A DNA stretch of 39,786 nt, taken from contig CAJPFO010000240.1 of the NCBI GenBank assembly GCA_905339255.1, positions 1 to 39,786 of the forward strand. The letters run 5' to 3'. This document shows, piece after piece, positions 14,177 through 22,166 of the stretch (position 1 is its first letter; every line of letters starts with the position of its first letter). Source of the stretch: Myxococcaceae bacterium. GTDB lineage: Bacteria > Myxococcota_A > UBA9160. The notes below the pieces were generated by a model. That model saw only the letters and a program-made list of their open reading frames with translations. It made no database searches and was not told the DNA's origin. A program made the translations under genes and the position numbers.

Positions 14177-15717
14177 TCGTCGAGGGGTTTCGCGCCACCG
14201 AGCCGCTCTCGCTCCGAACGCATACGGTCGTGGTGGGTTCGGGCGCCGGAGGGGCCGTGGTGGCGGCGCTTCTGGCCGAGGCGGGGGTCGACGTCATCGT
14301 TCTCGAGGAGGGGGGACGCTTCACGGCGGCCGACTTCACGCAACGCGACGACGAGATGCTCCCGGCGCTCTACCGGGAGCATGGGCTGCAGACCACTCGC
14401 GACGGCCTCGTCACGGTTCTCCAGGGCTCGTGCTTCGGCGGCTCGACCGTCATCAACATGGCGGATTGCGAGCCGACGCCGCCCGAGGTGTACGCCCACT
14501 GGAAGCGACTCGTCGGAGAAATCGGTCTCGACGAGAAGACGCTCGCCGGGTCGCAGGCGCGCGTGATGGCGGCGCTCGAGGTCAATCCGATCCGCGACGA
14601 GCAGGTGAATGCGAACAACGCGGCGGTCGTTCGTGGCGCTGCGGCTCTCGGGCTCTCGCACGGCCACTTCTTGAACAACCGGGTGGCGTGTCGGGGAAGC
14701 GGCTACTGCCTGATCGGCTGCGCTTACGACGCCAAGAAGGGAGCGCACCTGAACTATCTGCCGCGCGCCGACGCGGCGGGAGCGGTCCTCTACACCGATG
14801 CGCGCGCCGAGCGACTCGAGCGCGACGGCGACCAGATCGTGGGTGTGGTGGGCTCGCTCGTGACGCGAGGAAGCCGCGAGGCCCGGTTCCCCTTCCGGAT
14901 CGAGGCCGAGCGGGTGGTGGTCGCAGGCGGAGCCGTCCACAGTCCCGCGCTGCTCGCGGTCTCCGGGCTCTCGAGGGGGCTTCCCGACCTCGGCCGCAAC
15001 GTCACGCTCCAACCGCAGCTTCCCGTGACCGCGGTATTCCGCGAGCCCGGATCGATCCGCGCGTGGCGGGGAATCCCGCAGGCGTCGTACTGCTCGGCGG
15101 GAGACCGGAACAGCGCCGAGCGCGGGCTCGGCGGCTTCCGTCTCGAGGCGGTTTCGGGGGGACTCTCGCAAGTCGCCGTCGGCGTCCCGGGATTCGGCGT
15201 CGCGCACAAGGAAGCGATGGCGAGGCTCGATCGCACGGCGTCGGCGCTCCTGCTCGTTCCGGATGCACCGTCGGGGACGATGACGTGGAGCGAGCGGGCG
15301 GGGCGCGGTGTCGCGGCCCGGATCGATTATCGGATGCGGCCGGAGTGGCTCGCGAGGCTTCGCCGGGGAATGCGGCAGGCGGCGGAGATCTACTTCGCGG
15401 CGGGTGCGGAATCGGTCGGGTTTGCGAGCGAGTCGTTTCCGCGCTTCGCCGGTCCGCGAGACCTCGATCGGATCGACGCGTTCGAGGTGCGGACGGGAGC
15501 CACGCGCTTCTTGTCGGCGCACGTGCAGGGCACCTGTCGCATGAGCGCCGATCCGCGTCTCGGCGTCGTCGATCCGACCCACCGCGTCCACGGGCTCCGG
15601 AACCTCTACGTGGTCGACGCCTCCGTATTCCCGACGAGCGCATCGACGCACACGATGATTCCCATCATGACCGTCGCGGACCGGGCGGCGCATGCGATGC
15701 TGGAGACGCGGCGCTAG
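14173..15717 (+). CDS. GMC-family FAD-dependent oxidoreductase (large subunit)
   Basis: 514 aa from GTG 14173. The dinucleotide fold starts THTVVVGSGAGGAVVAALLAEAGVDVIVLEEG. QGSCFGGSTVINMAD is the GMC signature region around the flavin. A Cys cluster CRGSGYCLIGCAYDAKKG follows near residues 175-192; similar clusters occur in long-chain alcohol and gluconate dehydrogenase relatives. The C-terminal active site reads HVQGTCRMSADPRLGVVD and FPTSASTHTMIPIMTVADRAA. It lacks its own signal peptide, consistent with co-export by the Tat-bearing small subunit encoded just upstream. The electron acceptor (usually a cytochrome c subunit) is not encoded nearby. Substrate (sugar acid, alcohol or sterol) is unknown. 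Confidence 0.88.
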   Translation: MIVEGFRATEPLSLRTHTVVVGSGAGGAVVAALLAEAGVDVIVLEEGGRFTAADFTQRDDEMLPALYREHGLQTTRDGLVTVLQGSCFGGSTVINMADCEPTPPEVYAHWKRLVGEIGLDEKTLAGSQARVMAALEVNPIRDEQVNANNAAVVRGAAALGLSHGHFLNNRVACRGSGYCLIGCAYDAKKGAHLNYLPRADAAGAVLYTDARAERLERDGDQIVGVVGSLVTRGSREARFPFRIEAERVVVAGGAVHSPALLAVSGLSRGLPDLGRNVTLQPQLPVTAVFREPGSIRAWRGIPQASYCSAGDRNSAERGLGGFRLEAVSGGLSQVAVGVPGFGVAHKEAMARLDRTASALLLVPDAPSGTMTWSERAGRGVAARIDYRMRPEWLARLRRGMRQAAEIYFAAGAESVGFASESFPRFAGPRDLDRIDAFEVRTGATRFLSAHVQGTCRMSADPRLGVVDPTHRVHGLRNLYVVDASVFPTSASTHTMIPIMTVADRAAHAMLETRR

Positions 15718-15769
15718 CGGTGCTACTTCCACGGCCGGCGCCGTGGCAGCCGGCACAGGAGGAGAGCGG

Positions 15770-16348
15770 ATGAGCGAGAAGGACCCCCGGGTGATGACCG
15801 ATCGGCGCAGGTCGCTCGAAGAGGAGTTCTTCGCGAAGCAGAACGCGAAGCTGAAGGAGCAGCTCCGCGAAAAGCTCGATCGGGAGAGGGGCCGCGCCGA
15901 GCTCCAGGCGGCGTACCCGCAGGTGGCTCCCGCGATGATCGAGCACCTGATCGACCACGGCTTCGACGCAGAGGCGGCGGCAGCGCTCTGGCTCGTGCCG
16001 CTCGTGCTCGTCGCATGGGCGGATGGAAGCCTCGCCGACGCGGAGCGCGAGGCCATCCTGCGTGCGGCTGCCGAGCACGGGATTCCGAAGGGATCGAAGG
16101 GGTACGATCGGCTCGCCGAGTGGATCGTATCCGATCCGTCCGATCACCTCGAGGAGCTTTGGCTCGGCTTCGTTCGCGCTGCGTGCGCGGGACTTTCCGC
16201 GAACGAGGTCGAGCAGATGCGCGACGGCGTGCTGCGCCTCGCGAGCGAAGTGGCGGGCGCCGCAGGAGGCTTCCTCGGGCTCGGCACGAAGATCTCGCAG
16301 AGCGAGCAGGCCGTCCTCGATCGGGTCGCAGCGGCATTCTCTCGCTGA
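15770..16348 (+). CDS. TerB-like (tellurite-resistance-family fold) protein
   Basis: 192 aa. An N-terminal charged helix (RRRSLEEEFFAKQNAKLKEQLREKL) is likely coiled coil. From about residue 70 the all-helical TerB-type fold follows: ALWLVPLVLVAWADGSLADAEREAILRAAAEHGI, with an acidic DGSLADAE loop that resembles the metal-binding EF-like turn of the family, and a final helix SQSEQAVLDRVAAAF. TerB-like proteins are metal-binding accessory factors; no ter cluster is present and the name does not imply tellurite resistance. AGGAGGAGAGCGG precedes the ATG. It is 52 bases after the GMC gene and could be co-transcribed. Confidence 0.7.
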   Translation: MSEKDPRVMTDRRRSLEEEFFAKQNAKLKEQLREKLDRERGRAELQAAYPQVAPAMIEHLIDHGFDAEAAAALWLVPLVLVAWADGSLADAEREAILRAAAEHGIPKGSKGYDRLAEWIVSDPSDHLEELWLGFVRAACAGLSANEVEQMRDGVLRLASEVAGAAGGFLGLGTKISQSEQAVLDRVAAAFSR

Positions 16349-16443
16349 GAGGATCGAGCGAGGCGGCGCCGCGGGCGAGACCCGACGATCCGATTCCGCG
16401 AGACGCCGGCGCGCCGCCCGAAGCGGCGAGGTAAGGTCCGCCC

Positions 16444-19400
16444 ATGCGATGGCTTGCCGGCTCACGGGTCGAGGCGCGCGAGCGGCGCGTTCTCGCCTGG
16501 GGTGCGGCAGCCCTGTTCCTCGCTTCATGGGCCGACGTCTCGGTCAAGAACGTCTCCGAGACGCTCTTCCTCAAGCGCATCGGGGTCGAGCTCCTTCCGA
16601 TCGCCTTTCTCGCGAACTCGGTCCTTCTCGTGGGCACGACGTCGCTGCTCGGTGTCCTTGCGGCCCGGGTCGATCCGCTGCGGTTGTTCACCCGCGCTCT
16701 CGCGGGTCTCGGGGGCCTGCTCGCCCTGCTCTGGCTGCTCGTACACGTCGGCGGACAGGCTTCTTACCCGATCCTCCTGATCGCCTCGAAGCAGATCAGC
16801 TCGATCGCGCTCATCACCTTCTCGGTGGCGACCGGCGCGCTCGTCGATCCCCGCCAGGCGAAGCAGGTCCTGCCGCCGCTGCTCGCAGGGGGGACCCTCG
16901 GAGCGATCCTCGGGAGCTTCGCGTCGGGCCCGCTCGGTCGAGCGCTCGACGTCGAGGGCCTCTTGCCGGTGGCGGCGCTCCTGCTCCTGCTCGGCGCTGC
17001 GGCGACGATCCCGTTGCGGAGGCTTCCGGCCGCTCGGGTCGTTCTCGAGCGCCGGAGCGCACCGGGCCGCGGAGCCGCGCCGCCGGCCGAGATCTCGCTT
17101 CGCGGACTCTGGCGGGAAAGCTGGCTGCTGCGAACCCTCGTCGTCTCGGCCGTCCTCTCCGGGGCGGTCGGACCGATGCTCTATTTCCAGTTCTCGTACG
17201 TCGCCGACCTCGCGACGCGAGGGGAGGGAGGCGAGGAGCGTCTTCTCTCGCTCTACGCGCAACTGCGCGGCTGGCTCGCGATCGGTGTGCTGCTCACACA
17301 GATCTGGATCGCACCGGCGCTCTATCGTCGCATCGGAGTGCCGCTCGCCGGGGTCTTCTCTCCGCTCCTCTACCTGCTCGGATTCGGAGGGCTCACGTTC
17401 CGGCTCGGGCTCCCGGAGGGGGTCGCCGCACTCTCGGGAGCGACGGTGCAGGACCAGGCGATCCACGATCCCGCCCAGCGACTGCTCTGGCTGCTCTTTC
17501 CGGAGGGCCTGCGGGCACGGGTCTCGGCGCTCGTCGAAGGGACTGCGAAGCGGGCCGGCGGGGCCCTCGGCAATCTGCTCGTGCTCGCGGCGGTCGGTCT
17601 CGGGAGCGTCGCCTGGGTCGGGGTGGTCGGCCTCCCGGTGACGCTGCTCTGGCTCTGGATGACGGTGCGCGTGTGGAAGGGGTACCCCGCGCTCGTGCTC
17701 TCGCTCGCGATGCAGCCCCGACGGATCGGATCGCAGGGGCTCGGCTCCGCGCGGGAGTTGGTCGATGCGAGCACCGTCCGCGCCATCGCTCGTGCACTCT
17801 CGGGAGACGACGCCGATGCGGCACGGGCTGCCGTCGAGGTGCTCCGCGATCTACGTCCCGATGTCGCTCCGGGGCTTCTCGCCGAGGCGATCCCGAGTGC
17901 ACCGCTCGCGACCCGGAGCATGCTGCTCTCGAGCCTCGAGGCGCTCCTCGAGGATGCGACGGCGAAGCCCGGCGAGACGTCCGAGCACGCGATCGCACTG
18001 GTCCGCCTGCTGCGCGAGGATCCTCCAGCAGACCCCCGGGAGCGCGCTGCGCTCGTTCGCTGTGCCGGACGGCTCACGAACCGCTCGCGCATCGCGTCCG
18101 AGACCGCGGCCGCTCTCGCGGAGGCCGCTGTCGAGTCGGAGCCGGTCGTGCGCCTCGCGGCGGAGATCGCACGGTATCGGCTCGGCCTCGGCGACGAGGA
18201 TCCGGCCGCGCTTCGTCGCACGCTCGCTACTTCTCTCGAGAGCGACGATGCGGAGGTCCGCGACGTGGCGAGCCGCGAGCTGCGCGCGCTTCTCGTCGAA
18301 GATCCCCGGGGTGACCCCGGCGAGGTCGGCGCAGGGCGACCGGAGTGGCACGAGCGGCTCGGGCTCCTGATCTCGGCCCTCTTCCGGCCCGAGGCGAGAG
18401 CGGCGGCCGCCACCGCTCTCGCGGAGGTGGCGGCGAGCCGCGGACGCGTCGCGAGCGCGGCTGCGCCGGAAATGTTCGCGCTCGCCGACGACGCGGATCC
18501 CGCCGTCCGTGGAGCGGTGCTCCGGTTCATCGGATACACGCGGCGTACCGAGCGAGCCGCGCTCCTCGTCGAGCGGCTCGCAGCGTCGCAAGCCGAGGAG
18601 TCCGCCGCTGCTCGAGAGGGCCTCCGTGCGCTCGGGCAGTCGGCGCTCGACGCACTGCTCCCCGAACTCTGCTTCGGGAAGCGGAGCATCCGTGACGCGA
18701 TCGTTCCGCTGCTGCGAGAGCTCGATGCCGAGGCCGAGACCTTCGAGGCGCAGCTCCGTCGGGAGCTCGAGGGGGTGGCCGAGCGTTTGCTCGAGATCGC
18801 CGCCCTGCGCGGCAACGCGGCACCGATCCTCGTCGAGCGGCTCGAGGAGCGGGTGCACGAGGGGCTCCATACGGCGTTCCTGCTTCTCGCGGCACTTCAC
18901 GACGACGATCGGATCGTCGACCTCGGCGATGCCCTCCGCCGGCCCCAGAGTCGAAGGGACCGCGCACTCCGCATCGAGGCGCTCGAGGCGCTCCTGCTTC
19001 CGGAGGAGCGCCTGCGGCTGATCCCGTTCGTGGAGGATCCGACGCTCGAGCTCCGCGTCGTCGCGGCGAGCGAGCTCCTCGGCCGAAGGCCGCTCTCGCG
19101 AGAACGGACGCTCGAGTCGCTCCTCGAGGATCCGGACCCCCTGACACGGATGATCCTGGCAGGCACCATGCACGAAAGGCCCGCGGAGGCGGAGGATGCG
19201 ATGCTGAGCGAGGTCGAGGTGCTGCTCCAGCTTCGGAGCTTCCCGCTCTTCGAACACCTGACGGTCCGGCAGCTCGCCGACGTCGCACGCCTCGTGAAGC
19301 AGGAGCACTACGGCACGGGCCTCGACATCGTTCGCGAGGGTGAATACGAAACGAGCATGTACGCGCTGATCGAAGGGCACGTGCAAGTTGCGAGCAAGGG

Positions 19401-19626
19401 GATCGCGCTGAGCGAGCTCCGCCGGGGCGAGATCTTCGGCGAGCTCGCCCTTTTCGATGGAGAGCCGCGCTCGGCGACCGTCACGACGGTCGAGCCGACG
19501 CGGGTGCTTCGCATCGAAGGCAAGGATCTCCTCGCGCTCATGGAGGAACTCCCCGAGATCGCGATCGCGATCTGCCGCAAGCTCGCGCAGCTGGTGCGTC
19601 AGATGACGGTGCGGAGTTTGCGCTAG
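16444..19626 (+). CDS. nucleotide-transporter/MFS-like membrane domain fused to HEAT repeats and a cyclic-nucleotide-binding domain
   Basis: 1060 aa. Residues about 15-425 hold some 11-12 transmembrane helices; the opening (LASWADVSVKNVSETLFLKRIG) resembles the Npt1/Npt2 ATP/ADP translocase-type carriers rather than ordinary MFS. Residues 430-920 are alpha-helical HEAT-like repeats (DADAARAAVEVLRDLRPD; EVRDVASRELRALLVEDP; DPAVRGAVLRFIGYTRR). Residues 930-1050 are a complete cNMP-binding domain (FPLFEHLTVRQLADVAR; IVREGE). The phosphate-binding cassette FGELALFDGEPRSATVTT keeps the Glu and Arg that contact cyclic nucleotides, so binding is likely. A cyclic-nucleotide-gated or scaffolded transport role is inferred. 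It ends 16 bases before a convergent gene. Confidence 0.8.
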   Translation: MRWLAGSRVEARERRVLAWGAAALFLASWADVSVKNVSETLFLKRIGVELLPIAFLANSVLLVGTTSLLGVLAARVDPLRLFTRALAGLGGLLALLWLLVHVGGQASYPILLIASKQISSIALITFSVATGALVDPRQAKQVLPPLLAGGTLGAILGSFASGPLGRALDVEGLLPVAALLLLLGAAATIPLRRLPAARVVLERRSAPGRGAAPPAEISLRGLWRESWLLRTLVVSAVLSGAVGPMLYFQFSYVADLATRGEGGEERLLSLYAQLRGWLAIGVLLTQIWIAPALYRRIGVPLAGVFSPLLYLLGFGGLTFRLGLPEGVAALSGATVQDQAIHDPAQRLLWLLFPEGLRARVSALVEGTAKRAGGALGNLLVLAAVGLGSVAWVGVVGLPVTLLWLWMTVRVWKGYPALVLSLAMQPRRIGSQGLGSARELVDASTVRAIARALSGDDADAARAAVEVLRDLRPDVAPGLLAEAIPSAPLATRSMLLSSLEALLEDATAKPGETSEHAIALVRLLREDPPADPRERAALVRCAGRLTNRSRIASETAAALAEAAVESEPVVRLAAEIARYRLGLGDEDPAALRRTLATSLESDDAEVRDVASRELRALLVEDPRGDPGEVGAGRPEWHERLGLLISALFRPEARAAAATALAEVAASRGRVASAAAPEMFALADDADPAVRGAVLRFIGYTRRTERAALLVERLAASQAEESAAAREGLRALGQSALDALLPELCFGKRSIRDAIVPLLRELDAEAETFEAQLRRELEGVAERLLEIAALRGNAAPILVERLEERVHEGLHTAFLLLAALHDDDRIVDLGDALRRPQSRRDRALRIEALEALLLPEERLRLIPFVEDPTLELRVVAASELLGRRPLSRERTLESLLEDPDPLTRMILAGTMHERPAEAEDAMLSEVEVLLQLRSFPLFEHLTVRQLADVARLVKQEHYGTGLDIVREGEYETSMYALIEGHVQVASKGIALSELRRGEIFGELALFDGEPRSATVTTVEPTRVLRIEGKDLLALMEELPEIAIAICRKLAQLVRQMTVRSLR

Positions 19627-19642
19627 GCGCGGTGCCCGGGCG

Positions 19643-20293
19643 TCACCAGCCCGAGACCTGCGGGCGGTAGGGGGCCGTGACGCTCTGCGAAGCCCCCGCC
19701 TGCTCGGCCTGCTCGAGCTGCGAGGCGAGCATCGACGAGTAGCCCTTCACGTCGGCGCGGGCCTGGTCTCGCTCCCGGATCACGTCGGCACGGGCCTGCC
19801 CGGTCGGAACGTGGAGCGTGAGCGAGCGTGAGTACTCGGCGTCGGCCTGCGCGAGGCGCTCGCGAGCGGCCGCGAGATTTCCGTGGATCTCGCCGAGACA
19901 GCGGCTCCAGGCCGGGTCCCCGGCCGGCGGGCCGCAGGAGAGCGGGAGCGACGAGTCCGCGATGGCCGCGGGGAGCGGGCGATCGATCTCCGAGGCCGAC
20001 GGCAGGTCCGTGAGGTCCTCCGAACGCGTCGTGATCGCATCCGGGTCGATCGAGTGTCCTTCGATCGGCTGCGAGGACCCGACCGTCGTGGCATCGGGGT
20101 CGGCCGCAGTCGCGAGGTTCGAGTCCGGGCTCTCCGAGTGGACGACGAACTCATCGGGATCTCCGGGGGTGACCCCGTCCGGGAGCGGATGCGACGTTCC
20201 CATGACGGGTTCTTCGTCCGGATCGACCGATTGCGCCGCCGCGGAGGCGCCGAGACCGAGGACGAACAAGAGGCAGGCGAGCGGGCGGAGCAT
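19643..20293 (-). CDS. secreted protein of unknown function
   Basis: 216 aa from ATG 20293 with GGGGG five bases upstream. A clear signal peptide (LRPLACLLFVLGLGASAAAQS) is followed by a low-complexity Asp/Pro/Ser-rich region with recurring DPD/DPDA motifs (residues about 23-105: SVDPDEEPVMG, TPGDPDEFVV, AADPDATTVGSSQPIEG, SIDPDAITT). A short Cys pair (SCGPPAGDPAWSRC) leads to a C-terminal helical, probably coiled-coil, segment (GNLAAARERLAQADAEYSRS; DVIRERDQARADVKGY). No family recognised. The DPDA repeats could bind calcium, but this is only a guess from composition. It is divergent from the TetR-led operon, and the 125-base gap between them carries the operator-like repeats. Confidence 0.75.
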   Translation of the reverse strand: MLRPLACLLFVLGLGASAAAQSVDPDEEPVMGTSHPLPDGVTPGDPDEFVVHSESPDSNLATAADPDATTVGSSQPIEGHSIDPDAITTRSEDLTDLPSASEIDRPLPAAIADSSLPLSCGPPAGDPAWSRCLGEIHGNLAAARERLAQADAEYSRSLTLHVPTGQARADVIRERDQARADVKGYSSMLASQLEQAEQAGASQSVTAPYRPQVSGW

Positions 20294-20381
20294 CGAAACC
20301 CCCGACGTTCGTTGCCGGAGATGGATCGGCGCGCCGGGGCGCGGCCTGAAGCCCCCGCGGCGTCCCGGCGGCCGGCGGGGG

Positions 20382-20417
20382 TTGCTCGATTGGAACATCT
20401 GTTCTAAACGCCTGTTT
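20382..20417 (+). promoter_or_regulatory. putative promoter with operator-like inverted repeats for the TetR operon
   Basis: GAACA-TC-TGTTC (20393-20404) is a perfect inverted repeat, and AAAC-GCCT-GTTT (20406-20417) a second one ending two bases before the ATG at 20419. A weak TTGCTC (20382-20387) and TAAACG (20405-20410) are 17 bases apart and would place the transcript start at or next to the ATG, giving a leaderless message; consistent with that, no ribosome site precedes the ATG. TetR-family proteins normally bind such sites to repress their own operon. Confidence 0.45.
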
Positions 20418-20418
20418 C

Positions 20419-21120
20419 ATGTCGCGGGCGATCTCGCAACGCTCTCCGGCGCCCGGATCCGGCGCGGCCGAGGTCGCCACGCGTTCGCGGCTCGTCGAGG
20501 CGGCCGCCGCGGTCTTCGCCGAGCGGGGCTATCGCGGGGCGACGATGCGCGAGATCGCCGACCGTGCGAACGCGAACCTCGCGGCAGCGCACTATCACTT
20601 CGGATCGAAGCAGGCGCTCTACCTCGAAGTGACCCGAAGCTACTTCGAGCTCCTCGAGCGGCGACTCGCCGAGGAGGGCGCCGATCCGCCCGGAGAGGTT
20701 TGGCCGACGACCCGGTCTTCGCTCGTTGCGCTTCTCGAGCGAAGGGTCTCCGCGATGATCGATCTGATCGTCGGGGATCCCGGAGGTCATGTGCTTCTCA
20801 TGCAGCGCGAGCTCTGCGATCCGGGGGAGGCGCTTCCCGAGATCGTCCGCCGGTTTGCCGACCCGCAGCGGCGCGCGTTCGAAACGCTCGTCTCGAGGCT
20901 CGAGCCCTCGCTCTCGCGAAGCGAGATCGAACGCTGCGCGTGGAGCATCGTGGGGCAGATCTGGTTCTACGCGACGCATCGCCCGGCGCTCCTGCTTCTG
21001 CTCGGCCGGGATCGTTACCCGAAAGGCTTCGCGCGGTCCGTCGCGGCACACGTGACGCGCTTCACGGTCGGTGGGATCACTGCGATCGCCGCCGTCCGCG
21101 CGGGGAGGAAGCAGCGATGA
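20419..21120 (+). CDS. TetR-family regulator, CecR-like
   Basis: 233 aa. The helix-turn-helix at residues about 20-70 is canonical (TRSRLVEAAAAVFAERGY, GATMREIADRANANLAAAHYHFGSKQALYLEV). The C-terminal ligand domain (ERRVSAMIDLIVGDPGGHVLLMQRELCDPGEALPE split across helices) fits the DUF1956-type domain of E. coli CecR/YbiH. It is the first gene of a six-gene run whose order matches E. coli cecR-ybhG-ybhF-ybhS-ybhR, where CecR represses the exporter. Its stop overlaps the adaptor gene (ATGA). It probably senses an exported toxic compound and is autoregulated through the upstream inverted repeats. Confidence 0.88.
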   Translation: MSRAISQRSPAPGSGAAEVATRSRLVEAAAAVFAERGYRGATMREIADRANANLAAAHYHFGSKQALYLEVTRSYFELLERRLAEEGADPPGEVWPTTRSSLVALLERRVSAMIDLIVGDPGGHVLLMQRELCDPGEALPEIVRRFADPQRRAFETLVSRLEPSLSRSEIERCAWSIVGQIWFYATHRPALLLLLGRDRYPKGFARSVAAHVTRFTVGGITAIAAVRAGRKQR

Positions 21121-22166
21121 GACGAAGGCTCGTCCTCGCGGCGATCGCTGTGGTCGGGCTCGCGGCGGGCGTCTGGAGCTGGCGCTCGCACGATGGCTCG
21201 GAGCTCCGTTTCACGGGCTTCGTCGAAGGCGAGGAGCGCGTGCTCCGCGCAGAGGTGAGCGGACGCGTGATCGAGGTCGCCTTCCGCGAGGGGGACCGTG
21301 TCCTGCCCGGGGCCGTCGTGGCGCGCATCGACGCTTCGGACATCGATGCTCGCCTCGTGTCGAAGCGCGAGGAACTCGGCGTGCTCGACGCGCAGATCGC
21401 TCGCCAGCGCGAGGAGGTCGCGACGCTCGAGCGGACCTGGAAGCAAGAAGTGGCTGCCGGCGAAGCGGAGCTGCGCCGGGCGAAGGCGGCGGCGGACCTC
21501 GCCGTGCGAACGCACGTGCGGCAGGAGAGCCTCGTCGCGCAGGGCGTGGCCACGGCGCAGCGTCTCGACGAGACGCGCTCGAACCGTGATCAGACGCGGA
21601 GCAGCGTCGACGCGGCGAGCGAGACGCTCGAGCGGATCCGAGCCGAGGAGGGACGGATCGAGATTGCACGCCGTCAGCTCGACGTGCTCGCGCGACAGCG
21701 TGACCTCTCGGCGGCACAGCTCGCCGAACTCGAGGTGCTGCGAAGCAAATACGAGGTGCGCGCTCCCGATGTCGCGACCGTGGTGCAGACACAGATGCTC
21801 TTCGCCGGAGAGCTCGCGCAGCCCGGAACGCCGGTGCTCTCGGTACTCGATCCGGTCGACAAGTACGTCCAGATCTTCATTCCCGTCCCGGACGTCTCCC
21901 GTGTGCCGGTCGGAACGCGCGTTTCGATCGAGCTCGACAGCGACCCTGGCCGGAGTGTGCCGGGCGAGGTCAGCTTCATCGCGGATCAGGCGAACTTCAC
22001 TCCGGAGAAGATCGAAACGCGAAGCGATCGGATCGGCCAGGTGTACCGGGGCAAGGTCCGGATCCTCGAAGGCGTCGAGCGCTTCCAGCCGGGGACGGAA
22101 GGCGAGGTGAGGGTCGTCGACGAGACGGCGGCGATGGCGGCGCGCACGGCGCGCTCGGGGCCGTGA
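21117..22166 (+). CDS. ybhG: HlyD/YbhG-like membrane fusion (adaptor) protein
   Basis: 349 aa. One N-terminal membrane anchor (LVLAAIAVVGLAAGVWSW), then the biotinyl-lipoyl-like strand (VLRAEVSGRVIEVAFREGDRVLPGAVVARID), a long alpha-hairpin coiled coil (residues about 75-205, rich in Glu, Arg and Ala), the returning lipoyl strand (YEVRAPDVATVVQTQMLFAGELAQPGTPVLSVLDP) and a beta-barrel domain (YVQIFIPVPDVSRVPVGTRVSIELD). This is the periplasmic adaptor of a tripartite ABC exporter. It is coupled by ATGA to the regulator and by GTGA to the first ATPase. The outer-membrane partner is not encoded here, so a general TolC-type channel is presumably shared. Gene symbol by synteny. Confidence 0.88.
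   Translation: MRRRLVLAAIAVVGLAAGVWSWRSHDGSELRFTGFVEGEERVLRAEVSGRVIEVAFREGDRVLPGAVVARIDASDIDARLVSKREELGVLDAQIARQREEVATLERTWKQEVAAGEAELRRAKAAADLAVRTHVRQESLVAQGVATAQRLDETRSNRDQTRSSVDAASETLERIRAEEGRIEIARRQLDVLARQRDLSAAQLAELEVLRSKYEVRAPDVATVVQTQMLFAGELAQPGTPVLSVLDPVDKYVQIFIPVPDVSRVPVGTRVSIELDSDPGRSVPGEVSFIADQANFTPEKIETRSDRIGQVYRGKVRILEGVERFQPGTEGEVRVVDETAAMAARTARSGP

Noticed and set aside
15770-16348. Tellurite resistance locus
   Set aside because: Only a TerB-like fold is present; terC, terD and terZ partners are absent.
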